From Eupeodes corollae (Eukaryota; Arthropoda; Insecta; Diptera; Syrphidae): a stretch of DNA of 64,000 nucleotides. The stretch lies in assembly GCF_945859685.1 (NCBI RefSeq), contig NC_079147.1, positions 69,842,946 to 69,906,945 of the forward strand, in the 5' to 3' direction. Made by a program: the position numbers and the translations under genes. The number at the start of each line of letters is the position of its first letter. Positions within the stretch are counted from its first letter, which is position 1. The notes below the pieces were generated by a model. It saw nothing but the letters and a program-made list of their open reading frames with translations. It was not told the origin of the DNA and made no database searches. This document shows, one piece after another, positions 33,250 through 45,290 of this stretch.

Positions 33250-35453
33250 TAAGGCTAAATTCGCCAACATAAGCCTTATATGCGCGAATGCCAAACCAGA
33301 GGAGAAAGATAAAGACACCAAAGGCATATTCTTCGAGCTCTTGGACAAGACTTATACAAGCAGTGCCCTGGCTATGACATTACAATTGTGTTAGGAGATT
33401 TAAATGCCAAGCTAGGAAGAGAAGACATCTTTGGTGGCACAATCGGAAGGTAAAGCCTGCACGACACCACCTCCGACAACGGATTCAGGTTAATCGATTT
33501 CGATGCGGGTCGAGACGTTCTGGTAGCTAGTACGCAGTTCAAACATCTCAATATCCACAAGGGGACATGGAAATCTCCTGATCAATAAACTGTCAACCAG
33601 ATTGACCACATTCCGATCAACGCACAAAAGTTCTCCAGTATACAATATATCCGAATATTCCGATGGGCCAACATTGACTCGTTGTAGCCAAGGTACTGCT
33701 AAGGATATCCCGGTCCAAGCCAAAACAAGGAAATACTGTGAGGAGTTTCGACGTTAGACGTCTACAATCGCAAGAGACTGCCATGTCCTTTTCGGATCGA
33801 GTCTTTAGTAACCTCTTAAGGAGTCCTATGCTGCTTGCATTAAGCATTCAAAACCAGTGGCAACATTGCCTTGCAGCCATCAGAGATGCCGCCTCTGAAG
33901 TGCGAGGTTTTACACGGTCACCACAGCAACACCCCTGCTTTGACGACGAATACCGGCAAGAGCACGCAGCGAAACAAAAGGCAAACAAAACGGCGCTGCA
34001 CAGGAGGACCAGAGCTGCTCGAGAGCTCTACGAGGAGAAGAAGAGGAAGGAACACCGGCTTCTTAGATGGAAGAAAAGAGAGCACGAGAAGCGCGCGATC
34101 GAGGAGAGGGATGTCACAATAGGAATGAGGATCGTAAATTTTACCAAGCGGTAAAAAAAAAACCTCCCAAGGGTACAAGCCACGAACCGAAGTCTGTAAG
34201 GAAGATCAGGGGAACATCGTAGTAGAACCGTAGTCTTTGTTGAGAATATGGAAAGACCACACCTCAAAATTATATAATGGCGATGACGAACCGATTTCCG
34301 TTTTAAGGAAGATAGAACCACTCAACCTCGGCGACGCAAATCAACAATTCCGCCTACCCGACATTGAAAAAGTGAAGATAGGTATATCTAAACTGAAGTC
34401 AAACAAATGTGCTGGAGCTGACGGCATCGCTGCCGAACTATTTAAAGCAGCAGGCCATGTAGGGAGCATGTACCAATTTTTCTGTAAAATACATCTCTTT
34501 ATCGATTTTTAAGCCGCGTATGACAGCATCCATATGTAAGAGCTCTACAGAGCAATGCCTAGTTTTGGCATCTCTGTCAAACTTATCCGTTTTTTTTTTT
34601 TTTAGAATTGTGCTAAACTCAACCGTCAACACTAGAGGCACAATCTTCCAAAGATCCATCCAATAACTCGGATACGCAGATGATATCGACATAATTGGAA
34701 GATCAAAGCATGATGTCAGTCGAGCGTTTTTGAGCATTGCGACGGAAGCGAAGAAGATGGGTTTAGTGGTCAATGAGGGCAAGGACCGAGTACATGCTGT
34801 CATCAAAAAGCACATTGAACAACGACGTTTTCAACAAAACGTCACCATCGACAGCTATAACTTTGCAGTAGTAAGGACTTTGTCTACCGAGGCACCCCTA
34901 TAAACTCAGACAACGACACCAGCGCTGAAATCAAACGAAGAATAAGTCTTGCAAAACGCTGCTTCTTTCGACATAGAAGCCAATTGAGTAGTAAAGTCCT
35001 CTCTCGAGCACCTAAAATCACCATCTTCCCGGTTCTCTTTTATGGCGCTGAGGCCTGGACCTGTCAAAGAAAGATGAGAGCGTCTTAGGATGCTTTGAGA
35101 GAAAAATTCTTCGGGTGATTTTTGATGCCGTATGCATAGATGGAGAATGGAGGAGAAGATATAACAATGAACGGGCTGTATTGCGACACTGACCTAGTCA
35201 GCAGAATTAAAGTCCAACGGCTTAGATGGCTGGGTCATGTAGAGCGAATGGACATCAACGCTCCAGCCCGGAAGGTCTTCGAATCCAATCCCGAGGGACA
35301 ACGCAATAGAGGAAGACCGCACTCAGGTGGGTGAAGACCTCAATCAACTTGGCTTGCGAAACTGGAGACTAGCTAGGGACCGAGCTGGCTTTAGACGCAT
35401 ATTAGTTGAGGCCCAGGTCTGCGCCGGACTGTAGCGCCACCTTAAGTAAGTAG
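33250..35453 (+). mobile_element. RTE-like LINE copy B7 (endonuclease, linker, broken RT, 3' end)
   Basis: The endonuclease part gives NISLICANAKPEEKDKDTKG, YDITIVLGDLNAKLGREDIF and NGFRLIDFDAGRDVLVASTQ, then NQIDHIPI. A small deletion removes the catalytic SDH that should follow ANID. A basic linker with an open 138-codon frame (33738-34154) follows. The RT is reduced: EKVKIGISKLKSNKCAGADG, a jump to HLFIDF*AAYDSIH, then IVLNSTVNTRGTIFQ and LGYADDIDIIGRSKHDVSRA. The C-terminus reads VQRLRWLGHVERMDINAPAR. The 3' end is GGACTGTAGCGCCACCTTAAGTAAGTA. It is the reference copy for comparing the SINE tail. Confidence 0.85.
33738..34154 (+). pseudogene. EN-RT linker of LINE B7 (138-codon open frame)
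   Basis: This open frame is part of LINE B7, not a separate gene. It contains AAIRDAASEVRGF, CFDDEYRQEHAAKQKANKTA and a highly charged Arg/Lys/Glu stretch (RRTRAARELYEEKKRKEHRL), predicted to be helical. Copies B1 and B5 have the same segment (AIREAASDVLGFKKP, FDEEC). It links the endonuclease to the RT in this family. Confidence 0.75.
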
Positions 35454-37699
35454 GCATTATAATAACGATTTTCGAAAAAGAAATTATTAAATTAAAGCTT
35501 TTTTGAGAAATTAAATGGCATTTGAGTTTTTAGAGATGAACTTATTTCGCAGCTATTTTATAAATATTAAAATATATTCATGTACTAACTTGGAACAGAA
35601 TCTTTTGGATGCATAAGTAAGTTCATGCAAAATTGTTTGAAAACTATTAAGGTATGCCGAATTTTCAAAAACCATTTCATCAATGCATGCTTCTACTCTA
35701 ATTTTAAGGATAATTATTTTAACTTATAAGATACGTTGACATTTACATACATAATTAATCAAAAAACTAAAAGATTTCATCTATAGCTCCAATAAATATG
35801 CAGAAGCAGATACTGCACTCAACTTATCTTGGTCAACTTAAGATATACTCGTATGGAGTATATTAAGCTTACCCAACCCAAAAAATAAGTAGAAACGTAT
35901 TAGGTCAGGTAGCACTTGTGATTTAGTAATATTTTATATACTTTGTACTTAAGTCTCTAAAACTACCTGATTCTCTAGGTTCTTTGGAAAATTATATCTA
36001 CTCCATGGATATCCTATACACAAGTCCATATCCATCATCCAGTCCATAGGAATTTATATTTTTGTCTATGTCAAAAACACAGAGTGGAATTCCAAGTCTA
36101 ATGCAATTAAGTTTAATATACAAAATTATTCATATAGGTACCACTCCACTCTATAGCGTGTAGTCCTGCTAAAATACATGCATTAAGTAGAGGTATCATG
36201 AGGATACCTTACCTTGCTATCAAGCGCCACACTATGCCAAAGCACGAGCGCAGAGGAGCACGAGATGCTTCCATTTCAAGGATTTAGAAATGGACATGCA
36301 TACGTTACCTTGTTATGATATGAACCTCCTTGAATATTTTACATATTCATATATCAAGGTGCATCTGTCCAAATACTCCATGCACTATAGTATAACCCTA
36401 TCGGCTCCAACAACAACAACTCGATGCTCAGCACACAGGAGTTCTATTATAGCCTCCTTTGGAAAAGGTCACAATGCGCGTGGAAATATAAAACCAGGGC
36501 AATAATTCTAGAAATCAGAAAATTTGTTTCCCTCCTCGTATTCACAGTCTTTTCGTCGTCTTTGTTCTTCAAGTTGGATTTGGATAGATGAATGAAGGAT
36601 GAAGGAAGCAGGATGCGCTAAACTAAGTGCTTTTGCACAAAATATATGGGGCCTTTCTTCGGTAGGTATGCAATTCGCAATTGTTATAAACTAACGAAAG
36701 ATCCTTGCATTGTGTTTTCATACCATTTCGAAGAACAACAACTAAACGTATCTACCTTCATAGTTACTCTTCCGTTATTTAAATAATAAAACTCAGCACT
36801 TCCTCAGACAATTTGAGTTTTTGAGAAAATAGGTAGTCGGGTATTTGAAAAGTGGGTATGGTAGATTGTAGGTACTAACTACAGTAGAGTCCTTGTTTTG
36901 TTTTTATTTGGTGAGGAGTGCGATGGCTTTTGGGGCGAGAGAAGATATATGTGAGAAATATTATTCGTCCATATTGCATGTTTACTTAAATAACGTATGC
37001 AAATTTGATGCCCGAAAAGTACAACAAAAACAACTGAACACCAACATCGACTTGAGGCGGAGTGTTTTTGTTATTATTTTTCAAATGAACATTTTTTGGG
37101 CAAAATTGGAAATAGAATATTGAGTTAAATCAAAATAAGACGTCTTATAGTGTTGTCAAAATGTGGGATTATTTTCATTTAAAATTTAATTTTATTTAAG
37201 TTTAATTAAAATACATAACACAAAATTTATAGTTTCTTGCTACATCAGGCTTAAATATGAACTCAAAGAGAAAGAAATTTTGTGCATTAAGCTTCTTCAA
37301 AAGTCTAAATAAAATATGAATTATTTATTCTTTTCTTTCTTGTGGCTCAGATATTCAGTTTAAGGAATATTTAAATGCAAGCTTTAGATAGTTTGGAATT
37401 TTGTATTTTGTGAAATTTTCATATTTTTGCAATATTCTGGTTGATTTAGGTTGGTTTTAAGTGAATTTTAAATTTAACAATTGTTACTAAATTTTTTAAA
37501 TTCAAAACTTTAAAAACCATCAAGAGTTACTGTTTTTCACATGGTTTGTTTGTAACTCTCTGTCTTTTTTTACATTTTAGTTTAAAGTCTTTTCAAGTTC
37601 ATATTGAAAAAAAATTGACAGAAATTTCATTTATTTGGAGATTTCTTAATACATAAAAAAGTTTTCGAAAATCAAATTTTGAAAGTACTATAACCTTTT
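35454..37699. other. No gene or element recognised
   Basis: AT-rich. Open frames at 36290-36505 and 36893-37123 have no known domain. No RT or transposase motif was seen. Confidence 0.5.
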
Positions 37700-38735
37700 A
37701 AGAATGGGAAGACCCTGCGAGTAATTTTTCATTTATTAAACAGAAGTCCCTCGATTGTTCATTACATCCTTAAGCATTATAAAGAAGAATGAACCATTTA
37801 AAATAAAAGAAAAACTAGCGGTAGACAAATTTTTACTGATACGGATGAGCGGTGGATAATTCAAAAAGCTCAGAAAAACCCAAACAATTGTTGCTCTCAA
37901 ATTAGTTGATGAGGCTTAAATAATTAATAAAATTTTAAGAAAGAATTAATATCATTAATCAGTAATCTCTACATTGTTTTGGAGAAAGTAAAATTATTAC
38001 ATTTGATATTTCAAAGGTATTTGATAGAGTTTGACCTTTAGGACCGTTCAATTCAATTAGTATTGAACGGGTTCAAATGTGTACTTGCATCAAGGAGACT
38101 AAACAACTATCAGTCCTAGGTATGCGCATTACAAACCACTTGTTGGGAATGGATCACATATTCGACATCTCCAAAAATACTGCTTAATGTTAAGGTTTTC
38201 TCCGACGAGGTAAGAAGTTTGTTAAACCTGAATAGAATTGAAAAGAGAGCTCTGAAAATTATAGGAGACCGTTCTCTTAGACACCGCCACAAGGCCTTAG
38301 CCTACCAATGGTTTCATGATATTTTCACCTACAATGTTGTAGTGAAATAGCCATTTGTATTTCTTCCCTCAAATAATTAAACCGTAATACCGGTACTTCT
38401 AGTAATGCTTATCAGTTTAACCTTGCGAACAATTTTAGACGGACGGTTAAGTTTGGAGATTCTTTCTTTAGCCACACTTCACAAATGTGGAACGCTTAAC
38501 CAGGCTTAACAACATTCTGAATTGGAAAGCAAGAATTTTTAAAAAAGTCTTGGTTATTGGAAGATGATCATATTTATGGAAAGTAAGTTCAATCTTTTTA
38601 ACTCAAGCGCGAAGGAAAATGTCTTTTAAGATAACGATCTTAAGCACAAAGCTTTCAAAGTGTCATAACGAGATTTATGCACCTTTCCAATCGCCAGATA
38701 TTAAAGTTATTAAAAATGTATTTGAAGGACCGGTC
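37700..38735 (+). mobile_element. Tc1-like element T2, apparently split by a LINE
   Basis: Two plus-strand pieces fit one Tc1 transposase. The left piece (37700-37915) is the DNA-binding region: SPSIVHYILKHYKEE, NKRKTSGRQIFTDTDERWII and QKAQKNPNNCCSQIS, matching the paired HTH layout of Tc1 proteins. The right piece (38590-38735) is the catalytic C-terminus: DNDLKHKAFKV (second Asp) and, after a frame change, PFQSPDIKVIKNVF (third Asp). Between them lies LINE A2 (37980-38520). Same orientation and order suggest a single interrupted copy, but no target duplication was identified. It is non-functional. Confidence 0.65.
37980..38520 (+). mobile_element. CR1/Jockey-like LINE copy A2
   Basis: Motif A remnant VITFDISKVFDRV is followed by a deletion, then ETKQLSVLGMRI, NRIEKRALKIIGDRSL and the family A C-terminal block (FVFLPSNN-like, then NAYQFNLANNFRRTVKFGD, SFFSHTSQMWNA). 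It lacks the YADD palm. It is the presumed insertion that divides the Tc1 copy. Confidence 0.75.
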
Positions 38736-39201
38736 CCTGAAAGTTTTCAGCAGAACCCGTGGCTGTCTATTCGTCGCCTCACCGTGAACAATAACTCGGA
38801 CTTTCTCAGACTTTAACTTATCAAATTTTGCGTCGGGACTTGGACCTACACCCGTACAAGATCCGACTGACACATGGTCCAGATTTTGGTCCCACGCCGT
38901 GGCGTAATTGGTCCATAAATTTTTGAAAATGACGTTAGTGAGGGGGAACCGTCAACAACGAGCACTACATAACGATTACAACTAATTTCTTATGGCCCAA
39001 ATCGAACCAGATGGACCTAAACTACATGTGGTTCCAGCAGAACGCCGATAAGTGCCACACACCAAACGCCAAGATTGACATTTTGCATGAACGATTTGAG
39101 GATATGGTTATATCTAGCAGCAGTAATGTAAATTGGCCAACAAAATCTTTGATTTGACCCCATAAGACTTTTTCCTGTGGGGTTTCTTGAAGTCAGAGTG
39201 A
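38725..39201 (+). mobile_element. Mariner-like element M3 (third subfamily, fragment)
   Basis: ESFQQNPWLSIRRLTV, then RDLDLHPYKIRLTHG, a gap, then NWSINF (GVIGP region), WPKSNQMDLNYMWFQQNADK (QQN replaces the usual QQD catalytic Asp), CHTPNAKIDILHERFEDMVI, and FFLWGFLKSRVI at 39170-39200. The same wording recurs on the minus strand at 58860-59743, which defines a subfamily. It is cut at 39201, where the RNase H-bearing LINE I2 starts. Confidence 0.75.
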
Positions 39202-40905
39202 TAGGCTGTGCAGACGACGTTGCTATAGCAGTGTCAGGAAAGCATCTTAACACCTTAAAAGAACTATTACAAAATGCTTTAGACGGCCTAATACTTTGGG
39301 CTGATCGGTGTGGTCTGGGTGTTAACCCACACAAAACCGATTTAGTCTTATTTTCGTGGAGATAAAATATTCCATTTGTCAACCCTCACTATATCAAAGG
39401 TATCCAATTAAAATTCTCAGACGAAGCTAAAAACCTGGGTCTTGTCTTAGATAAAAAACTAAATTGGAAACGCAACGTACAGGAAAGAGTCAAACAAGCT
39501 AGTGTAGCTCTCTTTTCTTGCAAAAAAGCTATTGGCCCCATACCTTAGGCTTACAACCCGGAAACACGCATTGGCTACACACATCGGTAATCAGACCGAT
39601 TTTAATGCACGGTGTGGCAGTATCGTGGACTGCTTTAGAGAAAGGTATAAACATTGATAAGTTAAATAAAGTCCAACGTTCAGCTTGCTGTATAAACGGA
39701 TCACTTCGCACTACCCCATCTGCGGCACTGGGCACCTTACTCTACCTAACACTTCTTGACATATTTAGCAAACAAATAACTGCAAGCTCTGTTATTCACC
39801 TCAAAGCTTCGTCGCAGTGGACTAACAACAACCACGCCGTAATTCTTAGGTATTTTTTTTTTTTTTTAGAATTGCAATTTGACAGAAATTTCCAGATTCC
39901 TATACCTCCCAGATCTTTTTGGGAGGATAGGACATTCTTGAAGGATGAGTCAATCCATTTTTACACAGATGGGTCAAAGACAAAAGAAGGGGTTGGTGGA
40001 GATGTGTACTCTGAACGACTGAAATCAAGTCTCTCATTCCGCCTTCCCAATCATTGTAGCGTGTTCCAGGCGGAACTTTTGGTGATAAAGGAAGTCTTGT
40101 CCTGGCTCAAAGAAAACTTGATATCAACATCTGATATCCGTATTTTCTCAGATAGCCAGGCCGCTATCAAATTTCTGGACTCTGTCTCTACAAACTCTAT
40201 AACAGTCCATAATTGTCGATCATCTCTAATAGAGATGGCGCAACAGTTTAATATTCACCTTTGCTGGGTGCCGGGCCATAGAGAAATTACAGGTAACTGT
40301 AAGGCAGATGAACTCAGGAACGGTACAGTTCAGCCCATGCTACCACGTTTGGTAAGTACTGGCATACCAATCGCTACTTGTAAACTGTTGCTAATGCAAG
40401 ACGCTGTGAGGATGGCAGGCACCAGGTGGAACAACATCACCACGTGTCAAGTCGCAAAAAACATCTGGCCAACACTGGATTTAAAACGTTCAAGGTGCTT
40501 GCTCTCTCTAAGCAGATCGCATATAAGCTCGAGAATAGGTGTCATAACCGGACACTGTCTAATAGGAAAGCACGCCACGAGACTAGGTGTATTCTCAAAT
40601 GACTTTTGCAGAAGCTGTTTGGTCAAGGAATAGGAGGAAACAATTCTTCATCTTCTCTGTAAATGCCCTGCTGTGGCTCGAAAACGCAAGAATTACCTAG
40701 TAGAATTCTTCTTCAACGATGTAAACGATCTAAATCATATCAGTATAATCAGCCTTTCACGTTTCGTAAGGAACTCAAACTGGTTCCATTGAGCTTTGAA
40801 GGAAGCCCCAAGATTCATGTGGTATCACAATGAGTCATTAAACTGGCCTAAGTGTGTCCATTTCCATCTTGGGAAACCACTATAAACTAACCTAACTTAA
40901 CCCTC
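39202..40905 (+). mobile_element. I/LOA-like LINE copy I2 (RT palm to 3' end)
   Basis: It begins inside the RT palm at GCADDVAIAVSGKHLNTLKE, followed by CGLGVNPHKTDLVLF, FSDEAKNLGLVLDKKLNWKR, a frame change near 39540, and then a 371-codon open frame (39518-40633) with thumb and RNase H. The 3' part after 40633 continues with HLLCKCPAVARKRKNYLVEF in other frames and ends ...AACTAACCTAACTTAACC at about 40905. It is the sister of I1. A 15-T run at about 39850 lies between thumb and RNase H. Confidence 0.85.
39518..40633 (+). pseudogene. RNase H region of LINE I2 (371-codon open frame)
   Basis: The first ~100 residues are the RT C-terminus (ISVVRP-like TSVIRPILMHGVAVSWTA, KLNKVQRSACCINGSLRTTP, LLDIFSKQITAS). 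RNase H spans about residues 145-270: HFYTDGSKTKEG (Asp151), CSVFQAELLVIKEVLS (Glu186), RIFSDSQAAIKFLDS (Asp212), LCWVPGHREITGNCKADEL (Asp264). All four acidic residues are present. The tail has GVITGHCLIGKHATRLGVF and FCRSC, a Cys-containing C-terminus known from RNase H-bearing LINEs. The start Met is simply the first in the open stretch; the protein would normally be continuous with the RT upstream. RNase H removes the RNA template. The enzyme core looks intact but the element is truncated. Confidence 0.8.
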
Positions 40906-41790
40906 AGCTTTTCATATTTGTTTGTAGATTATCATCCTTGTTTTTCGGATCTGGACTACCAAGCAGCTCATTAAATTCTGATCTTGACTGCATTCTTCAA
41001 TGGGGAATCAAAAATTGTGTAGAATTTAATGCTTCGAAAACTCAATGATGTCTACTGTCGCAAAAGCATAACCCTCCCCCAATGCCACTTTTCGTGAGCG
41101 GTACTTGCATCGAGGAGACTGAACGACTATCACATATCGCCAAAAATGCTGCTGAGTGTTTAGGTTTCCTCTGACGATGCAAGTTGTTTTTTATACCCTT
41201 TTTGCTTCTGATCTGGCTATAATTAACATAGCTTTTATTCGCCCACATCTAGAGTATAATTCTCACATTTGGGCGCTGGTGCCCCAGTAACGTATTTGAG
41301 TCTTCTGGATAGAATAAAAAAAGAGCTCTAAATATGATAGGAAATCGTTCTCTCACCAAGACATTTGCTTCTCTTAAACACCGCCGCAAGGTATCATACC
41401 TGTCATTGCTTTATCGATATTTTTATATTCAATGCTCTAGTTAAATAGCCAGTTGCATTCCTCCCCTTAAACAATTTAACCGTAATACCCGTTCTGCTAG
41501 GAATGCCCATCAGTTTACCCTTGAGCCCAATTTCGGACGTACTGTTAAGTATAGCGATTCTTTCTTTAGCCGCACTACACGAATGTGGAATGCTTTACAA
41601 GGTACAATATTTCAAATTCATTACAATGTTCAGACATTCAAAACCAATGTGCATCGGTTTTTCCTAATTGCTCGCACTGTGTTTTAATCATTATAAGGGT
41701 ATTCGTAACCCCTTTAGTGCTCGCTGAATATTCTTGATCTATTGCTGTTTATTTTACTTAATTATGATTTGTCTAATAATAAATAAATAA
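40905..41790 (+). mobile_element. CR1/Jockey-like LINE copy A3 (palm to 3' tail)
   Basis: Starts at STLSFSYLF-like text (LSFSYLFVDYHP), continues ILQWGIKN-type wording, a broken ETERLS (RRLNDYH), NMIGNRSLTKTFASLKHRRK, and the best-preserved C-terminus of the family: IPPLKQFNRNTRSARNAHQF, TLEPNFGRTVKYSDSFFSRT, TRMWNALQGT, VQTFKTNVHRFFLIARTVF and stop. After a short UTR it ends in AATAATAAATAAATAA (about 41780), the likely 3' tail. It abuts LINE I2 without a gap. Confidence 0.8.
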
Positions 41791-41799
41791 TTCTTAATC

Positions 41800-41950
41800 G
41801 CTATATCTATGCAGATGATGTTCAAATTTGAATCGAATTATTAACCTATCAAGGATTGTAAAGAGCTAGAAGAGGATCTAAATAAATTGTGGAAATAGTG
41901 CATTACAGATTGTCTGGTTTTGAATATTGATAAAAATGTAAGATAATGTG
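41800..41950 (+). mobile_element. Non-LTR RT palm fragment E
   Basis: The text LNRYIYADDVQI contains a YADD motif C, and in neighbouring frames KELEEDLNKLWK and DCLVLNIDKN follow, matching the segment downstream of motif C in Jockey/CR1-type RTs. The wording is unlike the other families here. Only about 150 bp survive. Confidence 0.6.
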
Positions 41951-44099
41951 TTAATACAATCCTGTAAACATTTCTTTTGTCAGCAAAATCTTAAATGCAT
42001 TTTTAGAACTCCTTGTTTTTTTGAGGGTCTTTCAGTTAACTATCGAAAATAGCTACATTTTTGTAAGATCAATCAAACCACAACTAAGTGGAGTCCAATT
42101 AATTGTTTGAAAATGTTCTACTTACAACACAACTAAAAATCAAATAAAAAACTGGTGTTAAGCGGGGAACACTGTAATTTTTTAAAGAAACCGTATTTTA
42201 AATGAATTTATAACTCATCTTCTAGATTCATATGTTCTAAAATTTCCATTCCTCAAGAAAAACATAATCATCGACTGTCATTACATACTAAAATAATAAA
42301 GCTACGAAAAGGGAAATTTTATGTAACCCAACACTGTACAGTACTTACAAGTTCTAAAATGCAAATACACACTTTTACTTTCACAAAGGCTTCAGCAGCC
42401 TGTTGCCATTTACGTTCGCTTTTTCTCTGTGAATTCATATACGAGTAACAAAAAGAAAAGTCTTCTATATAGGTACCACCATTAGGGCCTTAGATGACTG
42501 GTTAAAATAGCTCAACCTTTTTATACTTTAGGTAGCTATAGTGATGTCAACTTATTTTGTTCCTCAGGTTAAACGTTAAAGCAGGAGGATTGTTCCCTTC
42601 TTTTCACTCCGTGAAGCCTTCTTTCTATTATTTTTGTTTAACGACCCGATTTTAATCATGAAATTGATATCGATTCCCACCGCCTCTGCCGCCCTTAACT
42701 CAGATTTTTTGCCACCACCTCTGCCGCCGCCTCGCCGTTCTGACTTAAATGCGTTTTAGTAACATTTCCCTGATGTGTGCGAGATGGGGGTAATGTCAAT
42801 TTGACACAAGTGGCAGCACGCTTGACATTTTTCTGCAGCTAAACGGTGCGTATTAAGGCAGCCATCCAAAACCAATTGCAAAGTGCTTTTCTCTTCATTT
42901 TTATTTTTATTATTATTTTATTTTATATTTTTGTTGTTGTTGTTGTTCCTGAATGTCCCACGGCTAACTATTCTACTCGCTACTCGTATTGCGTTGTGGA
43001 GCTTTTAATAATGCTATTAAAAATCCTACTTCATGGTAAGGTATACCAAGTTGCTTCTGGTACTGGTGCCTGTGCTGAGGTTCTATGGATTGCGTGATTC
43101 TTATGGCTAAGATCATTTTCTTCACAATTTTCTGTCTTGGCCAAAACAGGGGGCTACCGTAACGCTACCACCTAAGGGTAGGTATATTATAGTGGTTTAG
43201 GGGCTGTTGAATAAACAGCATAGTACTGATGGGTACAGCTAAAGGAATAGAAGTGTGAACTCATTTAATGGATGGCTCAAGCTCAAATCGGTCTTACCAC
43301 CTTTCTCTCTGCCAAAGACACTAAGATAGGAAGCAGAGGAGGTTGGGGATATATATAGAGGTTGTTGGTTGGCGAAAGTTGTGACTTGTAACACTTGGTT
43401 GGCTGATAGTAAAGAAATAAAAGAGGCTATTTTAATAGACATTCGAGGGTTGGATCAGATAATGGGCTATTTCTTTCCGGATACTGTGTTAATGGTATTG
43501 AATTAAGACCACGTACATATATATTTGTTTCTTTATCTATATACACATTTATTATTCATTACATTATACACGATTAAACGCAGCAGAAGTAACTTAATAG
43601 GTATGAAAAGTGAAGTTGAGCAAATACGATATTAGGGGTGTTGGTTGGGTAAATGATGTTTTTGTTTTGTGCATTCGAAGAACTATTTCGAAAATAAAAT
43701 AAATGTTAATGTTAGAAAAACGACACTTATGAGTTTTATCGAGTTGACCTTGGGCGTTAATTTGAATTCAATGCATATTAGGATATCCCATCTGCATCCC
43801 TCTTTATTTGTAAGTTCTTGGATATTCAAGAATGAAAATGTTTATCCAACAGAGAGTAAAAACAGCAAAAAGAAAATTTAACAAATAAATTTAATTACCT
43901 AAAAGGTTTAAAGAGGTTTCTGCCAGAAGTTTAACAGTTTTCCACACTGCAAAAAAAATACTTTTTATATCAGATATTTTATGGGCTCTTTTAATTCTTA
44001 TTTCATACAAAAAGTGAAACAATTATTACAACTTATGTTCACATAATTGCACAGAATTTTTTAAAAGGAGGATACGCCCTTAATAAACGTTTATATTTC
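41951..44099. other. No gene or element recognised
   Basis: Contains a TGTTGTTGTTGTTGTT run (about 42932) and a CCGCC-rich patch near 42690-42740. Open frames at 42846-43097, 43239-43442 and 43669-43881 have no known domain. Confidence 0.5.
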
Positions 44100-45290
44100 T
44101 TAGGTAGGGAGAAATGGCAGTGACAAGCAGCTTGCTGCGCGACTAAATTAGGGCTGGAAAACGCCGTTTTAGTACCATAAACTAGTTTGACCTATGTATT
44201 GAAAAATAAAATGTAAAACAATATATTTAGAAAATTAACGATACTAGATCCATCGTTCTATAGATAAAGTACAGTCCGTTTTACTGTTCCGCCTTGCCGT
44301 TAGTTGGTTCTGTGAAAAAATTGAGAACATTTTGGCCTTTATAGATCCAAGAGGAAGATTTACCCTCTCCGCAAGTGAGCTATGAAGGGCCGATCCTTGT
44401 CGGTTCAATTCATAAGCCCGTTCATTTCTATCAATGCCACTATAACCTGCAACCCAAATAGGAGTGGCATGGAGGTTGTTGTGGCTGCCTGGCTGTCAGT
44501 GCACATAGCCGTGTTACTATTTTGGTTTAAGTTTTATTTGAGTATTTTGCATGCTTCTCTGATTGCTAGGAACTTCACAATACACTGGAAAATACTAAGA
44601 GACACTCCATCTTTGGTCTGTCAGTAAAAATAGTGGTATCTATTCAAAATCATTTTGAAATCTTTACTGAGGTTCAAGGCAGGAGTGCAGTTGGCGTCCG
44701 TCTTCCATCAAAAATATCCGCTGAAATCAGTTCAATAGTGTTACCATGCCCATAGGTACTATAAAACCAACAGCTTAATTCTTTAAGCCTTATTGCGCTG
44801 CTCGATACTAAATATTTAATATGAAAGTCTACTGGTAGTAGGTGCAGAATAACATTTAAAGTATATGTTAATCAGGATCAAAGGGCGCCTGTAGCTAATT
44901 CTTGAACCTTCCTTATTTGCTCGATAATTTATTACTTGCTAAGCGCAAGACACTAAGCAGTTGATCAATATGACAAAATAGAACGCTTGAAAAAATTCAT
45001 CTCCGATTTAGGCCCCACTTTTTACCAAGGCAATGCAAGCCTTCTTAACCCTTTCGTCGATGTTTACTTTCCAGTTTAGTTTGAGATCCAGAATAACTTC
45101 ATTTCCGTGATTTCGGTAATCACGGTGATGAACTTTCCCGTAACCAGCAAAACCAAATTATCAGCATAAGCTACCGTCTTCTCCCCAGAACTTTGTAACC
45201 TTATGAGGATTATAATCCTGACTTAAATCCATACGAGCGGGGAGAGAAAACTAAACTGGGGTGTTCAACTACTAACATGTTTGGAAGGGA
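44100..45290 (-). mobile_element. I-type LINE copy D1 (RT palm, thumb, RNase H remnants)
   Basis: From 45290 downward the minus strand gives KTVAYADNLVLLVTGKF (motif C with YADN), KGLRRLALPW, LNVILHLLPVDFHIKYLVSS and SAIRLKELSCWF, then an RNase H start (TTIFTDRPKME where D2 has FTDGSKMEYG). Decayed RNase H and a 3' end like that of D2 (TAGGTAGGGAGAAATGGC and AAACGCCGTTTTAGTACC on the plus strand at 44100-44180) follow. It is heavily decayed. The minus-strand text at 45360-45900 (SKDASTLET, KQILREYWRSIENIND) may be the upstream EN-RT linker of this copy. Confidence 0.75.

Noticed and set aside
33738..34154. 138-codon open frame as an independent gene
   Set aside because: It is in frame with and homologous to the EN-RT linker of the other family B LINE copies.
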